DNA of 64,000 bases from JBFWNG01 sp050251195 (GTDB taxonomy: Bacteria; Bdellovibrionota_B; Oligoflexia; Oligoflexales; Oligoflexaceae): positions 3,765 to 67,764 of the forward strand of contig JBFWNG010000017.1 of assembly GCA_050251195.1 (NCBI GenBank), written 5' to 3'. Below are positions 1 through 8,265 of this stretch, in pieces. Below the pieces are notes generated by a model, which worked only from the letters and a program-made list of their open reading frames with translations, ran no database searches and was not told the DNA's origin. Numbering within the stretch: the stretch's first letter is position 1; each line of letters opens with the position of its first letter. A program made the translations under genes and the position numbers.

Positions 1-1
1 G

Positions 2-466
2 GATTTTGATTTAAAGGTTGGATACACGTTTCGTGAACCAACGGAAATGGACGATGGCAAGGATATGATCTCCGCCATGGTAGGGGTTTCTATTCCAGTA
101 TGGTCTGGAAGTCGCCAGGCTCCTGAACTCGATGCGGCGACAAGTCGTAGAATATCTGCGGAGGCAAACCGAACTGAAACCAAGAATGCGCTCGTACACG
201 AAATTCACTTGGCATTTGCCTCGCTGTCAGAAGCAAGAAAGCGCATAGAAGTTTTTGAAACAGCAATACTGCCTTTGTCGCGACAGGCGCTGAATACAGC
301 GAGAACGTCCTATACTACGGGTGGGATAAGTTATGACCTCATGATTTCGTCCATTACCAGGTGGTTTGACCTGGAAGTGGAATATGTCGATCTCCTGCGT
401 GCGCACGAGACATCGTTAGCTCAGCTTGAGGCACTGGCGGGTCGCTCGCTTAAGGAGATCAATTGA
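2..466 (+). CDS. TolC-family outer-membrane efflux channel (3' part, CusC/CzcC-like)
   Basis: This is the C-terminal part of an outer-membrane factor; the reading frame is open from base 2, so the start lies outside the window. The visible protein begins with a beta-strand-like segment (DFDLKVGYTFRE) typical of TolC barrels. Long alpha-helical, Glu/Arg/Ala-rich stretches follow, including one ending in LAQLEALAGRSLKE, as expected for the periplasmic tunnel. In the family the trimer forms the outer-membrane exit duct of a tripartite pump. Its stop codon overlaps the start of the adaptor gene (TGATG), and the RND pump follows directly, so the three genes form a CusCBA/CzcCBA-type operon exporting metal cations. 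The substrate cannot be read from this part alone. Confidence 0.85.
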   Translation, partial: DFDLKVGYTFREPTEMDDGKDMISAMVGVSIPVWSGSRQAPELDAATSRRISAEANRTETKNALVHEIHLAFASLSEARKRIEVFETAILPLSRQALNTARTSYTTGGISYDLMISSITRWFDLEVEYVDLLRAHETSLAQLEALAGRSLKEIN

Positions 467-1731
467 TGCAAAGAAAAATGATCATAGCTGTCGCCGTGTC
501 TCTGTTGATGGGGATATTTGGCGTTGGTGTTTATAAGTGGAAAGCGGCTCGTCAACAGTCGGACATCCAATATATTACCGACACTTCCCATCATCACGAC
601 GTTTACTCATGCTCAATGCACCCTTCGATCGTATCGGACCATCCAGGAACGTGCCCGATCTGTAAGATGGATCTGCAAAAAGTTGAATCCGAGGTAACAA
701 AGGAAAGCATTGGCGCAAGCAGGAGTGAAAAACGTCCTATATTTTACAGACACCCAATGCGGGGTGACATCACATCTCCCGTTCCCGCCAAGGACGAGAT
801 GGGGATGGATTACATTCCGGTTTACGAGGACGAAGAAACGACCGCTCTGGATTCCGGCGTCGAGGGCCGTGCGTCGTTCACTTTGCCCAAGTACAGACAG
901 CAACAGATTGGAGTGACACGAGCGAAAGTTGAAAGGAAGCAAATCTACTCGGTGATCAAAGCTGCCGGCAAGATCGCCTTCGATCCTGATCTTTACACAG
1001 CCTTGGATGAGTACCGTCAGGCGGTTCTCTCCGCTGAGTCGTTGAAGAATAGCTCGTATTCGGTAATCAAAGACCAAGCAGAACAGACAATCGAAAGCGC
1101 GAAAACCAAACTCAGACTTCTTGGACTTGGTGACGGACAGATTCGAAAGCTTCTTACCAGCAAGACAGCAGATATAAGTCTGCTTTTGCCAAAGGGGCAG
1201 GTCTGGGTCTATTCCGAAGTATTTGAATACGAGTTGCCGCAAGTGAAGGAAAATCAGCAGGTCATCGTGAGAACTTCAAATCTTCCCGGCAAGACCTTCT
1301 CCGGAAAAATCGTAAGCATCGCGCCAACCGTGAACCCCAATACCAGGACCGGTAGAATTCGTGCTCTGGTGCCCGATCGCGAAGGCCTTCTTCGACCGGA
1401 TTCATTTGTTGAAGTCGAAATTCGCGCTGATTTGGGCGAGCGCACGGTCGTTCCAATTGAAAGTATTTTGCATTCGGGGAGCGAGGACTTCGTTTTTGTT
1501 ATCAGCGGTGATTCATTTGTACCAAGAGCGGTCGTCCTGGGAGCGCGCGCGGGTGACGAGGTGGAGGTGACGAGTGGCATTGATCCCGGTGAAGAAGTTG
1601 TGACTTCAGCAAATTTTCTAATCGATTCTGAGTCGCGTTTGCGAAGTGTCGTCAAGGGTGTCAAATCGCAGCGGTCCAACTCTGCAACCGATGGCGTTAA
1701 CTCCGGATTAGGATCGGGAGCTGCCCCATGA
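466..1731 (+). CDS. CusB/CzcB-like periplasmic adaptor with two heavy-metal-binding modules
   Basis: Membrane-fusion (adaptor) subunit of a heavy-metal RND pump, about 421 residues. I place the start at the ATG that overlaps the upstream TGA. The N-terminus has a membrane anchor (about residues 5-23). Next come two copies of the small heavy-metal-binding domain found in CusB-type proteins: residues about 47-70 carry CSMHP...GTCPICKM, and residues about 92-122 carry YRHPM...EMGMDYIPVY. A barrel-sandwich and helical-hairpin adaptor body follows. The Met, His and Cys ligands favour Cu(I)/Ag(I), although Zn/Co/Cd pumps also use this module. In the complex it bridges the pump and the outer-membrane channel and hands metal to the pump. 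The stop overlaps the next gene by ATGA, indicating translational coupling. Two tandem modules is a somewhat rich arrangement. Confidence 0.9.
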   Translation: MQRKMIIAVAVSLLMGIFGVGVYKWKAARQQSDIQYITDTSHHHDVYSCSMHPSIVSDHPGTCPICKMDLQKVESEVTKESIGASRSEKRPIFYRHPMRGDITSPVPAKDEMGMDYIPVYEDEETTALDSGVEGRASFTLPKYRQQQIGVTRAKVERKQIYSVIKAAGKIAFDPDLYTALDEYRQAVLSAESLKNSSYSVIKDQAEQTIESAKTKLRLLGLGDGQIRKLLTSKTADISLLLPKGQVWVYSEVFEYELPQVKENQQVIVRTSNLPGKTFSGKIVSIAPTVNPNTRTGRIRALVPDREGLLRPDSFVEVEIRADLGERTVVPIESILHSGSEDFVFVISGDSFVPRAVVLGARAGDEVEVTSGIDPGEEVVTSANFLIDSESRLRSVVKGVKSQRSNSATDGVNSGLGSGAAP

Positions 1732-4700
1732 TCGAAAAGATAATACATTGGAGTGCGACCAATAAGCTCCTCGTCTTTATTCTAACGGGTGTTGCGCTAG
1801 GGTTTTCGTGGTGGACTGTGAAAAGGATGCCGCTTGATGCGATTCCAGACCTTTCAGATACACAGGTCATTGTGTACTCAAAATGGGACCGGAGCCCCGA
1901 CATCATTGAAGATCAAGTGACATATCCGATCGTATCTTCGTTACTAGGCACACCAAAGGTTAAGGCAGTTCGCGGACTCTCAGACTTCGGATTTTCCTAT
2001 GTCTATGTGATTTTCGAAGATGGCACTGATCTTTATTGGGCTAGATCTCGCGTGCTTGAATATCTGAGCAAAATAAGTTCTCAACTTCCGGATGGTGTCA
2101 CGACTGAGATTGGACCTGACGCAACTAGCGTTGGCTGGGTGTATCAATACGCGTTGGTGGACGACTCCAAGAAACTCAATCTCGCGGAGATGCGTTCTCT
2201 TCAAGATTGGAACATCAAATTTCATCTGCAATCTGTACCTGGAGTTGCCGAGGTCGCGTCGGTTGGCGGGTTTGTGAAACAGTACCAGATCGTCGTCAAT
2301 CCCAACCGCTTAAGCAGTTATGGACTCACGTTAGCTCAAATCACAGATTCCGTGCGGAAGGGCAACAAGGACTCAGGAGGACGAGTTCTGGAATTTTCTG
2401 AGACCGAGTATATGGTTCGAGGGAGAGGCTACGTCAAATCAAAGGCTGACATTGAGAACATTGTCGTATCGGCAGACGTCAAAACCGGTTCTCCTATCCT
2501 TATAAAAAACGTTGCTGACGTTGAGATCGGTCCTGATATGCGTCGCGGTGTCACCGACCTGGACGGAATGGGTGATGCGGTCGGCGGAATAGTTATTATG
2601 CGTCAGGGTGAGAATGCGCTGAACGTCATCGAGGCTGTCAAACATAGACTCGACGAGATTAAGAGTAGCTTACCGGAAGGCGTGAGAATCGTTGAGACCT
2701 ACGACAGGTCCGACCTCATTACTCGCGCGATCGATACTCTTAAACACGAACTAACAATCGAAGTCATTGTTGTCAGTCTGGTCATTCTGCTTTTTCTTTG
2801 GCACATCCCTTCTGCAGTGGTGCCGATCGTTACTATCCCGATAAGTGTTTTGCTAGCATTCATCCCGATGTACTTCTTTGGCGTTACTACCAACATTATG
2901 TCGCTTGCTGGGATTGCGATATCAATTGGGGTTCTGGTTGACGGTGCAATCGTAGAGGTAGAGAACGCGTACAAGAGGCTTGAAGAATGGAATTCGGGTG
3001 GACGAATAGGAGATTTTCACGCAGTTCGCCTGGCTGCGCTGAAGGAAGTTGGGCCTTCTGTTTTCTTCTCACTTCTTGTCATTTCGGTTTCATTCCTGCC
3101 GGTATTTACTCTTATTGATCAAGAGGGGCGGCTCTTTCGTCCCCTGGCGATTTCTAAAACCTTGACCATGCTCCTTGCGGCGATTTTGGCAGTATCGCTC
3201 GATCCTGCGATGAGGATGATGTTTACCCGCATGGATCCATATTCACTTAAGCCTATGTGGCTTTCCTATCTCTTGAATAAATTTACCGTCGGCACTTACT
3301 ATCCCGAAGAGCGGCACCCGGTCAGTCGCGTCCTGTTTAGACTCTATGAGCCGATTGTGCACTGGGTTATGAATCACGCCAAGCTCACCATCGCGATCGC
3401 GATGCTGCTTGTTGCAACGACGATCCCGGCATTTATGAAGCTCGGGTCAGAATTTATGCCGCCCCTTAATGAGGGTGCGATTTTATACATGCCGACGGCA
3501 TTTCCGGGAATGTCCGTCACAGAGGCTAAACGAATCCTGCAGGCACAAGACCAGTTGCTTATGGAGTTTCCAGAAGTGACGCGGGTGTTCGGCAAGGCAG
3601 GGCGCGCTGAAACATCGACAGATCCCGCGCCATTTTCGATGGTTGAGACAACGGTACTTTTGAAACCGAAGGAGGATTGGCCAAAGTCTGAAATCGGTTT
3701 CCTTGGAATCAAACGTTCAAAGTCGATGCCGGAACTCCAGGCAGCAATGAATGAGCGGCTGAAATTTGCGGGAATACCTAACATCTTTACTATGCCGATT
3801 CGCAACCGCATTGACATGCTTGCAACCGGCATTCGGACTCCGATTGGTATTAAGGTACTGGGTTCCGATCTTGGTGAGATACAAAAAATCAGCGAGCAAG
3901 TTGAGAATGTCATGCGCGGCATGCCTGGAACCAGAAATGTCTTCGCGGAACGGGCAGCCGACGGCTACTACATTGATTTTGAATTAAAGCGTGAGAGCCT
4001 AGCCCGATACGGGATTTCGATCGATGAAGCTCAGAATGTCATCAGCAGCGCAGTAGGTGGCGAAAATATCTCAACCACGATCGAAGGGAGGGCTCGCTAT
4101 CCGATCAGTGTCCGCTACGCTCGTGAATACCGCGATGACATCAAATCATTAGAACGTGTCTTGGTTCCGACTGCCGGCGGCGTCAACATACCGATAGTGC
4201 AGCTTGCTGAGATTAAGCTGGTCAAAGGCCCGGCGATGATCAGAAACGAGAACGGATTACTTGCCGGTTACGTTTATGTCGATACGGCGGTCAATGACAT
4301 TGGTGGATACGTTCAAGAAGCGAAGAAATTGGTCGCGAAGTCCTTGCAGGTGCCCACCGGCTATTCGTTGGTATGGAGCGGTCAGTACGAAAATATGATC
4401 CGGGTGCGAGAGCGTTTGATGGTTATTGTGCCACTTACTATTTTTCTGATTGCGCTTCTTCTCTATTTGAATACCAAGTCTTGGGTAAAGACTGGCATCA
4501 TCATGCTGGCCGTACCCTTTTCGCTCATCGGCAGCGTTTGGCTTCTGTATGTTCTCGGCTTCAACCTTTCAATCGCGGTCTGGGTTGGGATGATCGCGCT
4601 TATGGGACTCGATGCGGAGACAGGTGTCTTTATGCTGATGTATCTAGATATGGCGCATGCCGATGCGGTCAAAAAAGGAAGAATGAGCAACACTATTGAG

Positions 4701-4940
4701 TTAAAGACCGCCATTATTGAAGGTGCTGTCAAAAGAATTCGCCCTAAAATGATGACCGTGATGGCGGCTTTTATGGGGCTTTTGCCGATCATGTTTTCCA
4801 CTGGTGCTGGGAGCGATGTCATGCAGCGTATTGCCGCCCCGATGATCGGCGGTTTGGTGACAAGCTTCGCGTTGGAACTTGTCGTCTATCCGGCCGTATT
4901 TTATCTGTGGAAAGCTATGGCGATCGCTCATGAAACATAG
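1728..4940 (+). CDS. Heavy-metal RND efflux pump (CusA/CzcA family)
   Basis: Inner-membrane proton-driven pump of 1070 residues, full length for the HME-RND family. The family start is intact (MIEKIIHWSATNKLL, then the MPLDAIPDLSDTQV region). The proton-relay helix reads VDGAIVEVENAYKR, matching the acidic TM4 motif of CusA/CzcA. The second half restarts with the conserved KLGSEFMPPLNEGAILYMP segment. The C-terminal repeat carries GMIALMGLDAETGVFMLMYL. Methionine-rich stretches in the porter domain fit Cu/Ag export, but I cannot assign the three CusA methionines with certainty. It is the last clear gene of the operon and is translationally coupled to the adaptor. No regulator of this pump lies in the window, so control may come from upstream genes. 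Confidence 0.92.
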   Translation: MIEKIIHWSATNKLLVFILTGVALGFSWWTVKRMPLDAIPDLSDTQVIVYSKWDRSPDIIEDQVTYPIVSSLLGTPKVKAVRGLSDFGFSYVYVIFEDGTDLYWARSRVLEYLSKISSQLPDGVTTEIGPDATSVGWVYQYALVDDSKKLNLAEMRSLQDWNIKFHLQSVPGVAEVASVGGFVKQYQIVVNPNRLSSYGLTLAQITDSVRKGNKDSGGRVLEFSETEYMVRGRGYVKSKADIENIVVSADVKTGSPILIKNVADVEIGPDMRRGVTDLDGMGDAVGGIVIMRQGENALNVIEAVKHRLDEIKSSLPEGVRIVETYDRSDLITRAIDTLKHELTIEVIVVSLVILLFLWHIPSAVVPIVTIPISVLLAFIPMYFFGVTTNIMSLAGIAISIGVLVDGAIVEVENAYKRLEEWNSGGRIGDFHAVRLAALKEVGPSVFFSLLVISVSFLPVFTLIDQEGRLFRPLAISKTLTMLLAAILAVSLDPAMRMMFTRMDPYSLKPMWLSYLLNKFTVGTYYPEERHPVSRVLFRLYEPIVHWVMNHAKLTIAIAMLLVATTIPAFMKLGSEFMPPLNEGAILYMPTAFPGMSVTEAKRILQAQDQLLMEFPEVTRVFGKAGRAETSTDPAPFSMVETTVLLKPKEDWPKSEIGFLGIKRSKSMPELQAAMNERLKFAGIPNIFTMPIRNRIDMLATGIRTPIGIKVLGSDLGEIQKISEQVENVMRGMPGTRNVFAERAADGYYIDFELKRESLARYGISIDEAQNVISSAVGGENISTTIEGRARYPISVRYAREYRDDIKSLERVLVPTAGGVNIPIVQLAEIKLVKGPAMIRNENGLLAGYVYVDTAVNDIGGYVQEAKKLVAKSLQVPTGYSLVWSGQYENMIRVRERLMVIVPLTIFLIALLLYLNTKSWVKTGIIMLAVPFSLIGSVWLLYVLGFNLSIAVWVGMIALMGLDAETGVFMLMYLDMAHADAVKKGRMSNTIELKTAIIEGAVKRIRPKMMTVMAAFMGLLPIMFSTGAGSDVMQRIAAPMIGGLVTSFALELVVYPAVFYLWKAMAIAHET

Positions 4941-5220
4941 CACTTCACGTTTGCAGAACGCCTTCAAGTGCATCGGTCAACCAATTTTCAATGTAGTCCT
5001 GCACAACGATGGTCTTGGAGCCGAAAAGCCGAAAGCGTCTTAATAACGTCATGGAACTGTTGCGCGACGTCCAGTCATGGGTCTCATTCTGCCATTTTTA
5101 ATCTTGAGCTTGAGCGATTCTCACGTAGGCATCCCCAAAAAAACCTTGACCGTGCCGCCTGTCCATTATCCGCCCAAGGCTTTTCCGGAGTTCGAGCCGC
5201 TCCGTATGAACAACGTGGGC
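4941..5220. other. Intergenic region after the RND pump; no firm gene
   Basis: These 280 bases separate the pump from the convergent mercury operon. Two short plus-strand reading frames exist. One of 37 codons starts inside the end of the pump gene (4930-5043). Another of 57 codons (5077-5250) begins MGLILPFLILSLSDSHVG and looks mildly protein-like, but it lacks a convincing ribosome-binding site and runs into the convergent gene. I see no strong terminator hairpin. Confidence 0.4.
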
Positions 5221-5595
5221 TCATATGCAACATTGTGGCTCAACCTCTGAGTCGCCCTCAGTGTTTTCTAAGTCTCTGAATGCCTTGAATGCTTTCAATG
5301 CCCACATTTCACCGACGCAGCCGCCCATAGTCGATGCCACGGCAAGAAATTCGCCAATCTCCCCTTCCGTCGCCCTAAGCCTCGCAGCCTGCTGTACGTA
5401 GTAGCGAATACATGGTTCGCACCGCGCCGATATGGACCAGAGCATTGCTCCCAAAGCTTTATACTTCGCGGAAACCTGGCCATCAGAGAAGATCGTTTGT
5501 TTCCTAAGCTTTTCGATTAGGTCTGCACTGCCATTCGTTGCCTTGTTGAACTCCTTGAGCAGCGTTAAAGCCGGATCAATATTCTTGATATTCAT
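5221..5595 (-). CDS. Small AhpD/carboxymuconolactone-decarboxylase-like protein of the mer operon
   Basis: A protein of about 124 residues starting MNIKNIDPALTLL. I chose this ATG because a GGGGGG tract lies just upstream. A CxxC pair (Cys59 and Cys62, in ARCEPCIRYY) is followed by a helical segment and a GG-containing helix, the pattern of the AhpD/CMD alkylhydroperoxidase fold; in AhpD the CxxC pair is redox-active. The C-terminus ends with a vicinal cysteine pair (PQCCI), reminiscent of thiolate pairs that hold Hg(II), though this is only a resemblance. It is the last gene of the merR-merT-merP transcript, 15 bases after merP, so it probably acts in mercury or thiol-stress handling. Many AhpD-like proteins are uncharacterised, so the reaction is not assigned. 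Confidence 0.7.
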   Translation of the reverse strand: MNIKNIDPALTLLKEFNKATNGSADLIEKLRKQTIFSDGQVSAKYKALGAMLWSISARCEPCIRYYVQQAARLRATEGEIGEFLAVASTMGGCVGEMWALKAFKAFRDLENTEGDSEVEPQCCI

Positions 5596-5610
5596 ATATC
5601 CCCCCACCAG

Positions 5611-5901
5611 TTAGGCATTGCATTGTTTGGCGGTTGCTTTATAGCCGGTTGAGTCAATCGCCTTTTTTATTTCGTCAGAGTTCGTTGATTTCGAGTCATA
5701 GTCGACAGTGGCACTCTTATCTTCGACAGATGCTTTAACAGTCGCGATACCCTTCAACTTGTTAACAGCGGCTTTGAGGGTAACGCTGCATGCGGCACAG
5801 GTCATGCCCTCAACCGCAAAACATGCTCTTTTCGATTTCTCAGCCGCTTGTGAATGCACTGGGAAAAACATCAACGCAATAGTAAGAGTGATCAAACGCA
5901 T
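5611..5901 (-). CDS. merP: MerP-like periplasmic mercury-binding protein
   Basis: A 96-residue secreted protein. An N-terminal signal peptide (about residues 1-19, ending SQAA) precedes one heavy-metal-associated domain with the GMTCAAC motif; Cys35 and Cys38 are the metal thiolates. In mercury operons MerP scavenges Hg(II) in the periplasm and passes it to MerT for uptake. It follows the merT gene by 22 bases in the same direction and precedes the AhpD-like gene, all downstream of merR. The domain alone could also bind Cu(I), so the mercury assignment rests on the adjoining MerT and MerR, whose cysteine spacings are both diagnostic. Confidence 0.85.
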   Translation of the reverse strand: MRLITLTIALMFFPVHSQAAEKSKRACFAVEGMTCAACSVTLKAAVNKLKGIATVKASVEDKSATVDYDSKSTNSDEIKKAIDSTGYKATAKQCNA

Positions 5902-5923
5902 AGTGAATTCCTTTCCTTAGGGT

Positions 5924-6274
5924 TTATCCAAAAATCCATCCAACCCAATTGGGCGACGTGATGGCAGCGGCAGCAAGTCCAAGGCCCAGCCAATAGGCAA
6001 GAACCATGCGCTTGCGTTTCTTTGGGTCAGCGCAAAGCGAGCCTGGTTCGCAAGAGTTTCGCTTTCGATAAAGACTTACTCCCGCAAGAGAAAATAATGC
6101 AACAACCGCGATGATCATGGGCCAACGAAGGAAATCTAGCTGCGAAAGCACTGCGGCGCCAGAGACACCAATTAAAGTTAAGACTAGAGGACCAATACAG
6201 CACAGTGAAGCGATAAGTCCTGCAATGACGCCACCGCCAATGAATACACCAGATTTGTTTTCAAGATGATTCAT
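5924..6274 (-). CDS. merT: MerT-like mercuric ion transporter
   Basis: A 116-residue inner-membrane protein with three hydrophobic segments. Cys25 and Cys26 sit in the first helix (SLCCIGP), and a second pair, Cys75 and Cys81 (CEPGSLC), lies in the cytoplasmic loop. This layout is almost the same as the four essential cysteines of Tn21/Tn501 MerT. The protein takes Hg(II) from MerP and delivers it to the cytoplasm. It overlaps the end of merR by ATGA, so the two are translationally coupled. Taking mercury in is useful only if a reductase exists. No classical merA adjoins, and the nearest related oxidoreductase in the window (14.0 kb) lacks the C-terminal cysteine pair of MerA. Confidence 0.88.
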   Translation of the reverse strand: MNHLENKSGVFIGGGVIAGLIASLCCIGPLVLTLIGVSGAAVLSQLDFLRWPMIIAVVALFSLAGVSLYRKRNSCEPGSLCADPKKRKRMVLAYWLGLGLAAAAITSPNWVGWIFG

Positions 6275-6684
6275 GCAATTTCCCTATGAGCAAGTGCGTC
6301 TAAGATTGGGCACTCTGATGTTGTAGCCTCTACATTGCATGTGAACGCCAACCTTTCTAGTGCCGTCTTGATAGCGGCGAGATCAGCGATCTTGCGTTCT
6401 ACCTCGCCGATCTTTTCAAGCGCTTTCGCTTTGACGCTCGCGCACTTTGCTTTTGTCTTTGCGCGAAGATTTAGTAGCTCACGGATCTCTTTCAGAGAGA
6501 ATCCAAGGTCTTTTGCGCGACGGATGAATCCGAGTCGTTCGATGTCCGATTGCTCGTATTTGCGATAGCCGTTTCCGACTTTGTGAGAAGGTTTTTGGAT
6601 GAGGCCCTCGCGTTCGTAATACCTTATGGTTTCGATGCCAATGCCAGCGGCTTTGGCTAGTTTTCCTATGGTCATTTGTTGCAT
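6271..6684 (-). CDS. merR: MerR mercury-responsive transcriptional regulator
   Basis: A 137-residue MerR-family regulator. The start is the ATG preceded by GGGAGG six bases upstream. The N-terminal winged helix reads TIGKLAKAAGIGIETIRYYE, and a dimerisation helix follows. Cys81, Cys116 and Cys125 have the same 35- and 9-residue spacing as the three Hg(II)-binding cysteines of Tn501 MerR (82, 117, 126). This makes mercury the likely effector rather than copper or zinc. It is unusual in being the first gene of the operon it presumably controls, so it is autoregulated together with merT, merP and the AhpD-like gene. The dyad ACCC-TACTAC-GGGCT about 45 bases upstream is a possible but weak operator. 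Confidence 0.9.
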   Translation of the reverse strand: MQQMTIGKLAKAAGIGIETIRYYEREGLIQKPSHKVGNGYRKYEQSDIERLGFIRRAKDLGFSLKEIRELLNLRAKTKAKCASVKAKALEKIGEVERKIADLAAIKTALERLAFTCNVEATTSECPILDALAHREIA

Positions 6685-6859
6685 TGTCGTCCTCCCGTAC
6701 TTACAAATCACTCTTCGGTCTGTACCCTACTACGGGCTTTAGTGTTAAATCGTAATACCCTGTAATTAGTGATAAATACAGCAATTTGATCTAGTAAATT
6801 AGCCCTTTGAAAGTGAAGTTGCTGGGTCTCGGAACTGACGCACGAATATGTTAGCAAGG

Positions 6860-7816
6860 TCAGGAGACCAGTTTGACTTTGGACGCGGTGTCAAATGACG
6901 GGGCCTTTGGCAACTTATGATTTCGCACCACGGCATCCCAAAGGTCTGCGATATCCTTTTTGACGATGTACGCGTCTGCTCCGGCTGTTTTTGCTTCGTT
7001 TCTAAGCAAATCAATGTCAATAGAGCTGTAAACATAGATTGACGATTGGTCGTAGCGATTGTCTCCACGCAGTCTCTTTACCAGTGAGATACCGTCCATA
7101 CCTGGCATTTCTATGTCGACAACAATGTGAGGGTACGTCTGAAATAAATTCTTTTGGCTATCTAGAAACCCATGACCAGAAGTAAAAGCGTCAACTTTAG
7201 CACCGTTCTTTGCAAAAATAGTTCTTACCTGTTCGCCGATGACGTGGCTATCATCGATCACGGCTAAGCGAACGTTCTCTAGAGGCGTTGACGCAACTTG
7301 GGTCATCGAGTTAGCACCGAGATCGAATACGTCTTTCAATAGTTGCGCGAAATTAAGCAGCTGAATCATTTGGTCGTCGACTTTCACCAAGCCAACTATT
7401 GATGGTTGGGCGTGCGATCCCGGGGCTAGAATCTCCGTCCAGAGTGCATAATGAATTCTGACGACGCGATGCACTAAAACTGCATATCGGCTGCCCATAA
7501 GCGACAAGACGATGATGTCATTTTGGGCCGCCTTGTTATTGTGCGGTGTGTCCCTGCCAAAAACTGCAGAGAGGTCGAGCAGAGGTACCGTTTCGTTTTT
7601 AACAACGATATTCCCCGCAACGTTTGCAGAACTCTTAGGAGTGCGAATGATCTGCGGGCATGGACGGACGTCTTGAACCTTCGCTATATTAACCAAAAAT
7701 CGCGATTCGCTGTTCCCCTGTCCGAGAACAGTGAACTCAAGAAGCTCTGCGCGCTCGCTGCCAGAACTTCGAAGGATATTACTGCTGCTGATATCAAATG
7801 TTCGCTTGTCTTTCAT
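6860..7816 (-). CDS. cheV: CheV-like chemotaxis coupling protein (CheW domain plus receiver)
   Basis: A 318-residue protein. Residues about 20-165 form a CheW-like domain (FLVNIAKVQDV, AGNIVVKNETVPLLDLS, IVGLVKVDDQMIQLLNF). Residues about 180-300 form a response-regulator receiver with acidic pocket VIDDSH, phosphoacceptor region VVDIEMPGMDG and the conserved VKKD lysine. That domain order defines CheV, which couples receptors to CheA and can be phosphorylated to tune the array. It is the last gene of the receptor-cheA-cheW-cheV operon and overlaps the preceding gene by ATGA. No cheR, cheB, cheY or flagellar gene is nearby, so the array's output is unknown; CheV may itself be the phosphate sink. 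Confidence 0.88.
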   Translation of the reverse strand: MKDKRTFDISSSNILRSSGSERAELLEFTVLGQGNSESRFLVNIAKVQDVRPCPQIIRTPKSSANVAGNIVVKNETVPLLDLSAVFGRDTPHNNKAAQNDIIVLSLMGSRYAVLVHRVVRIHYALWTEILAPGSHAQPSIVGLVKVDDQMIQLLNFAQLLKDVFDLGANSMTQVASTPLENVRLAVIDDSHVIGEQVRTIFAKNGAKVDAFTSGHGFLDSQKNLFQTYPHIVVDIEMPGMDGISLVKRLRGDNRYDQSSIYVYSSIDIDLLRNEAKTAGADAYIVKKDIADLWDAVVRNHKLPKAPSFDTASKVKLVS

Positions 7817-8265
7817 GCGACATCTCCATCCTTCGATTGATGGCGAAAAAGAAGGACAGGGTCGATTACAAACATTCCGTTGTAAGCGCCGACGATAGAC
7901 GGGTCATCGGCGGCATTACGTGTGTCGGTCAGTTCGTCGTCTGAGACTTCAACCAGACATGCGACATCTGTTACAGGAAAACCCAGATAACTAGCGCCAC
8001 TATTGAAGAGCACTGCATTTGCAAAGCTGGCGGCCGTTTTGTTGCCTACCGCTACCTGAAAGGAGTCGATTCCTACTTCGGAAAGCCGGTCCCACCAGTG
8101 GAAGAGGGTGACACACTTTCCTCTGACTCCTTGGATCCAAGAGATGGGCGGTTCAACTCCGGGTATTTTAAATGGTCGGTCTATTTTAAAGTATTTGTCA
8201 ACTGCATCAGCGAGAAATGCGACATTGAGAGTACCGACTGTAGCAATTATGAGTTTATGCTGCAT
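7813..8265 (-). CDS. CheW-like scaffold protein
   Basis: A 150-residue protein with a single CheW-like beta-barrel: LIIATVGTLNVAFLADAV at the start, then ISWIQGVRGKCVTLFHW and SIVGAYNGMFVIDPVLLF. In chemosensory arrays CheW links the receptor tips to CheA. The sequence is divergent from the textbook protein, so it may be specific to this receptor. The start is supported by GGGAG seven bases upstream. It overlaps the end of cheA by 11 bases and the start of cheV by four, so these proteins are almost certainly made together. Confidence 0.75.
   Translation of the reverse strand: MQHKLIIATVGTLNVAFLADAVDKYFKIDRPFKIPGVEPPISWIQGVRGKCVTLFHWWDRLSEVGIDSFQVAVGNKTAASFANAVLFNSGASYLGFPVTDVACLVEVSDDELTDTRNAADDPSIVGAYNGMFVIDPVLLFRHQSKDGDVA

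Noticed and set aside
4968..5279. A 103-codon plus-strand frame after the RND pump
   Set aside because: No ribosome-binding site, unlikely residue composition, and it overlaps the convergent AhpD-like gene.
6720..6750. A confident MerR operator in front of merR
   Set aside because: ACCC-TACTAC-GGGCT is a weak dyad, and no TTGACA-N19-TATAAT-type promoter could be placed around it.
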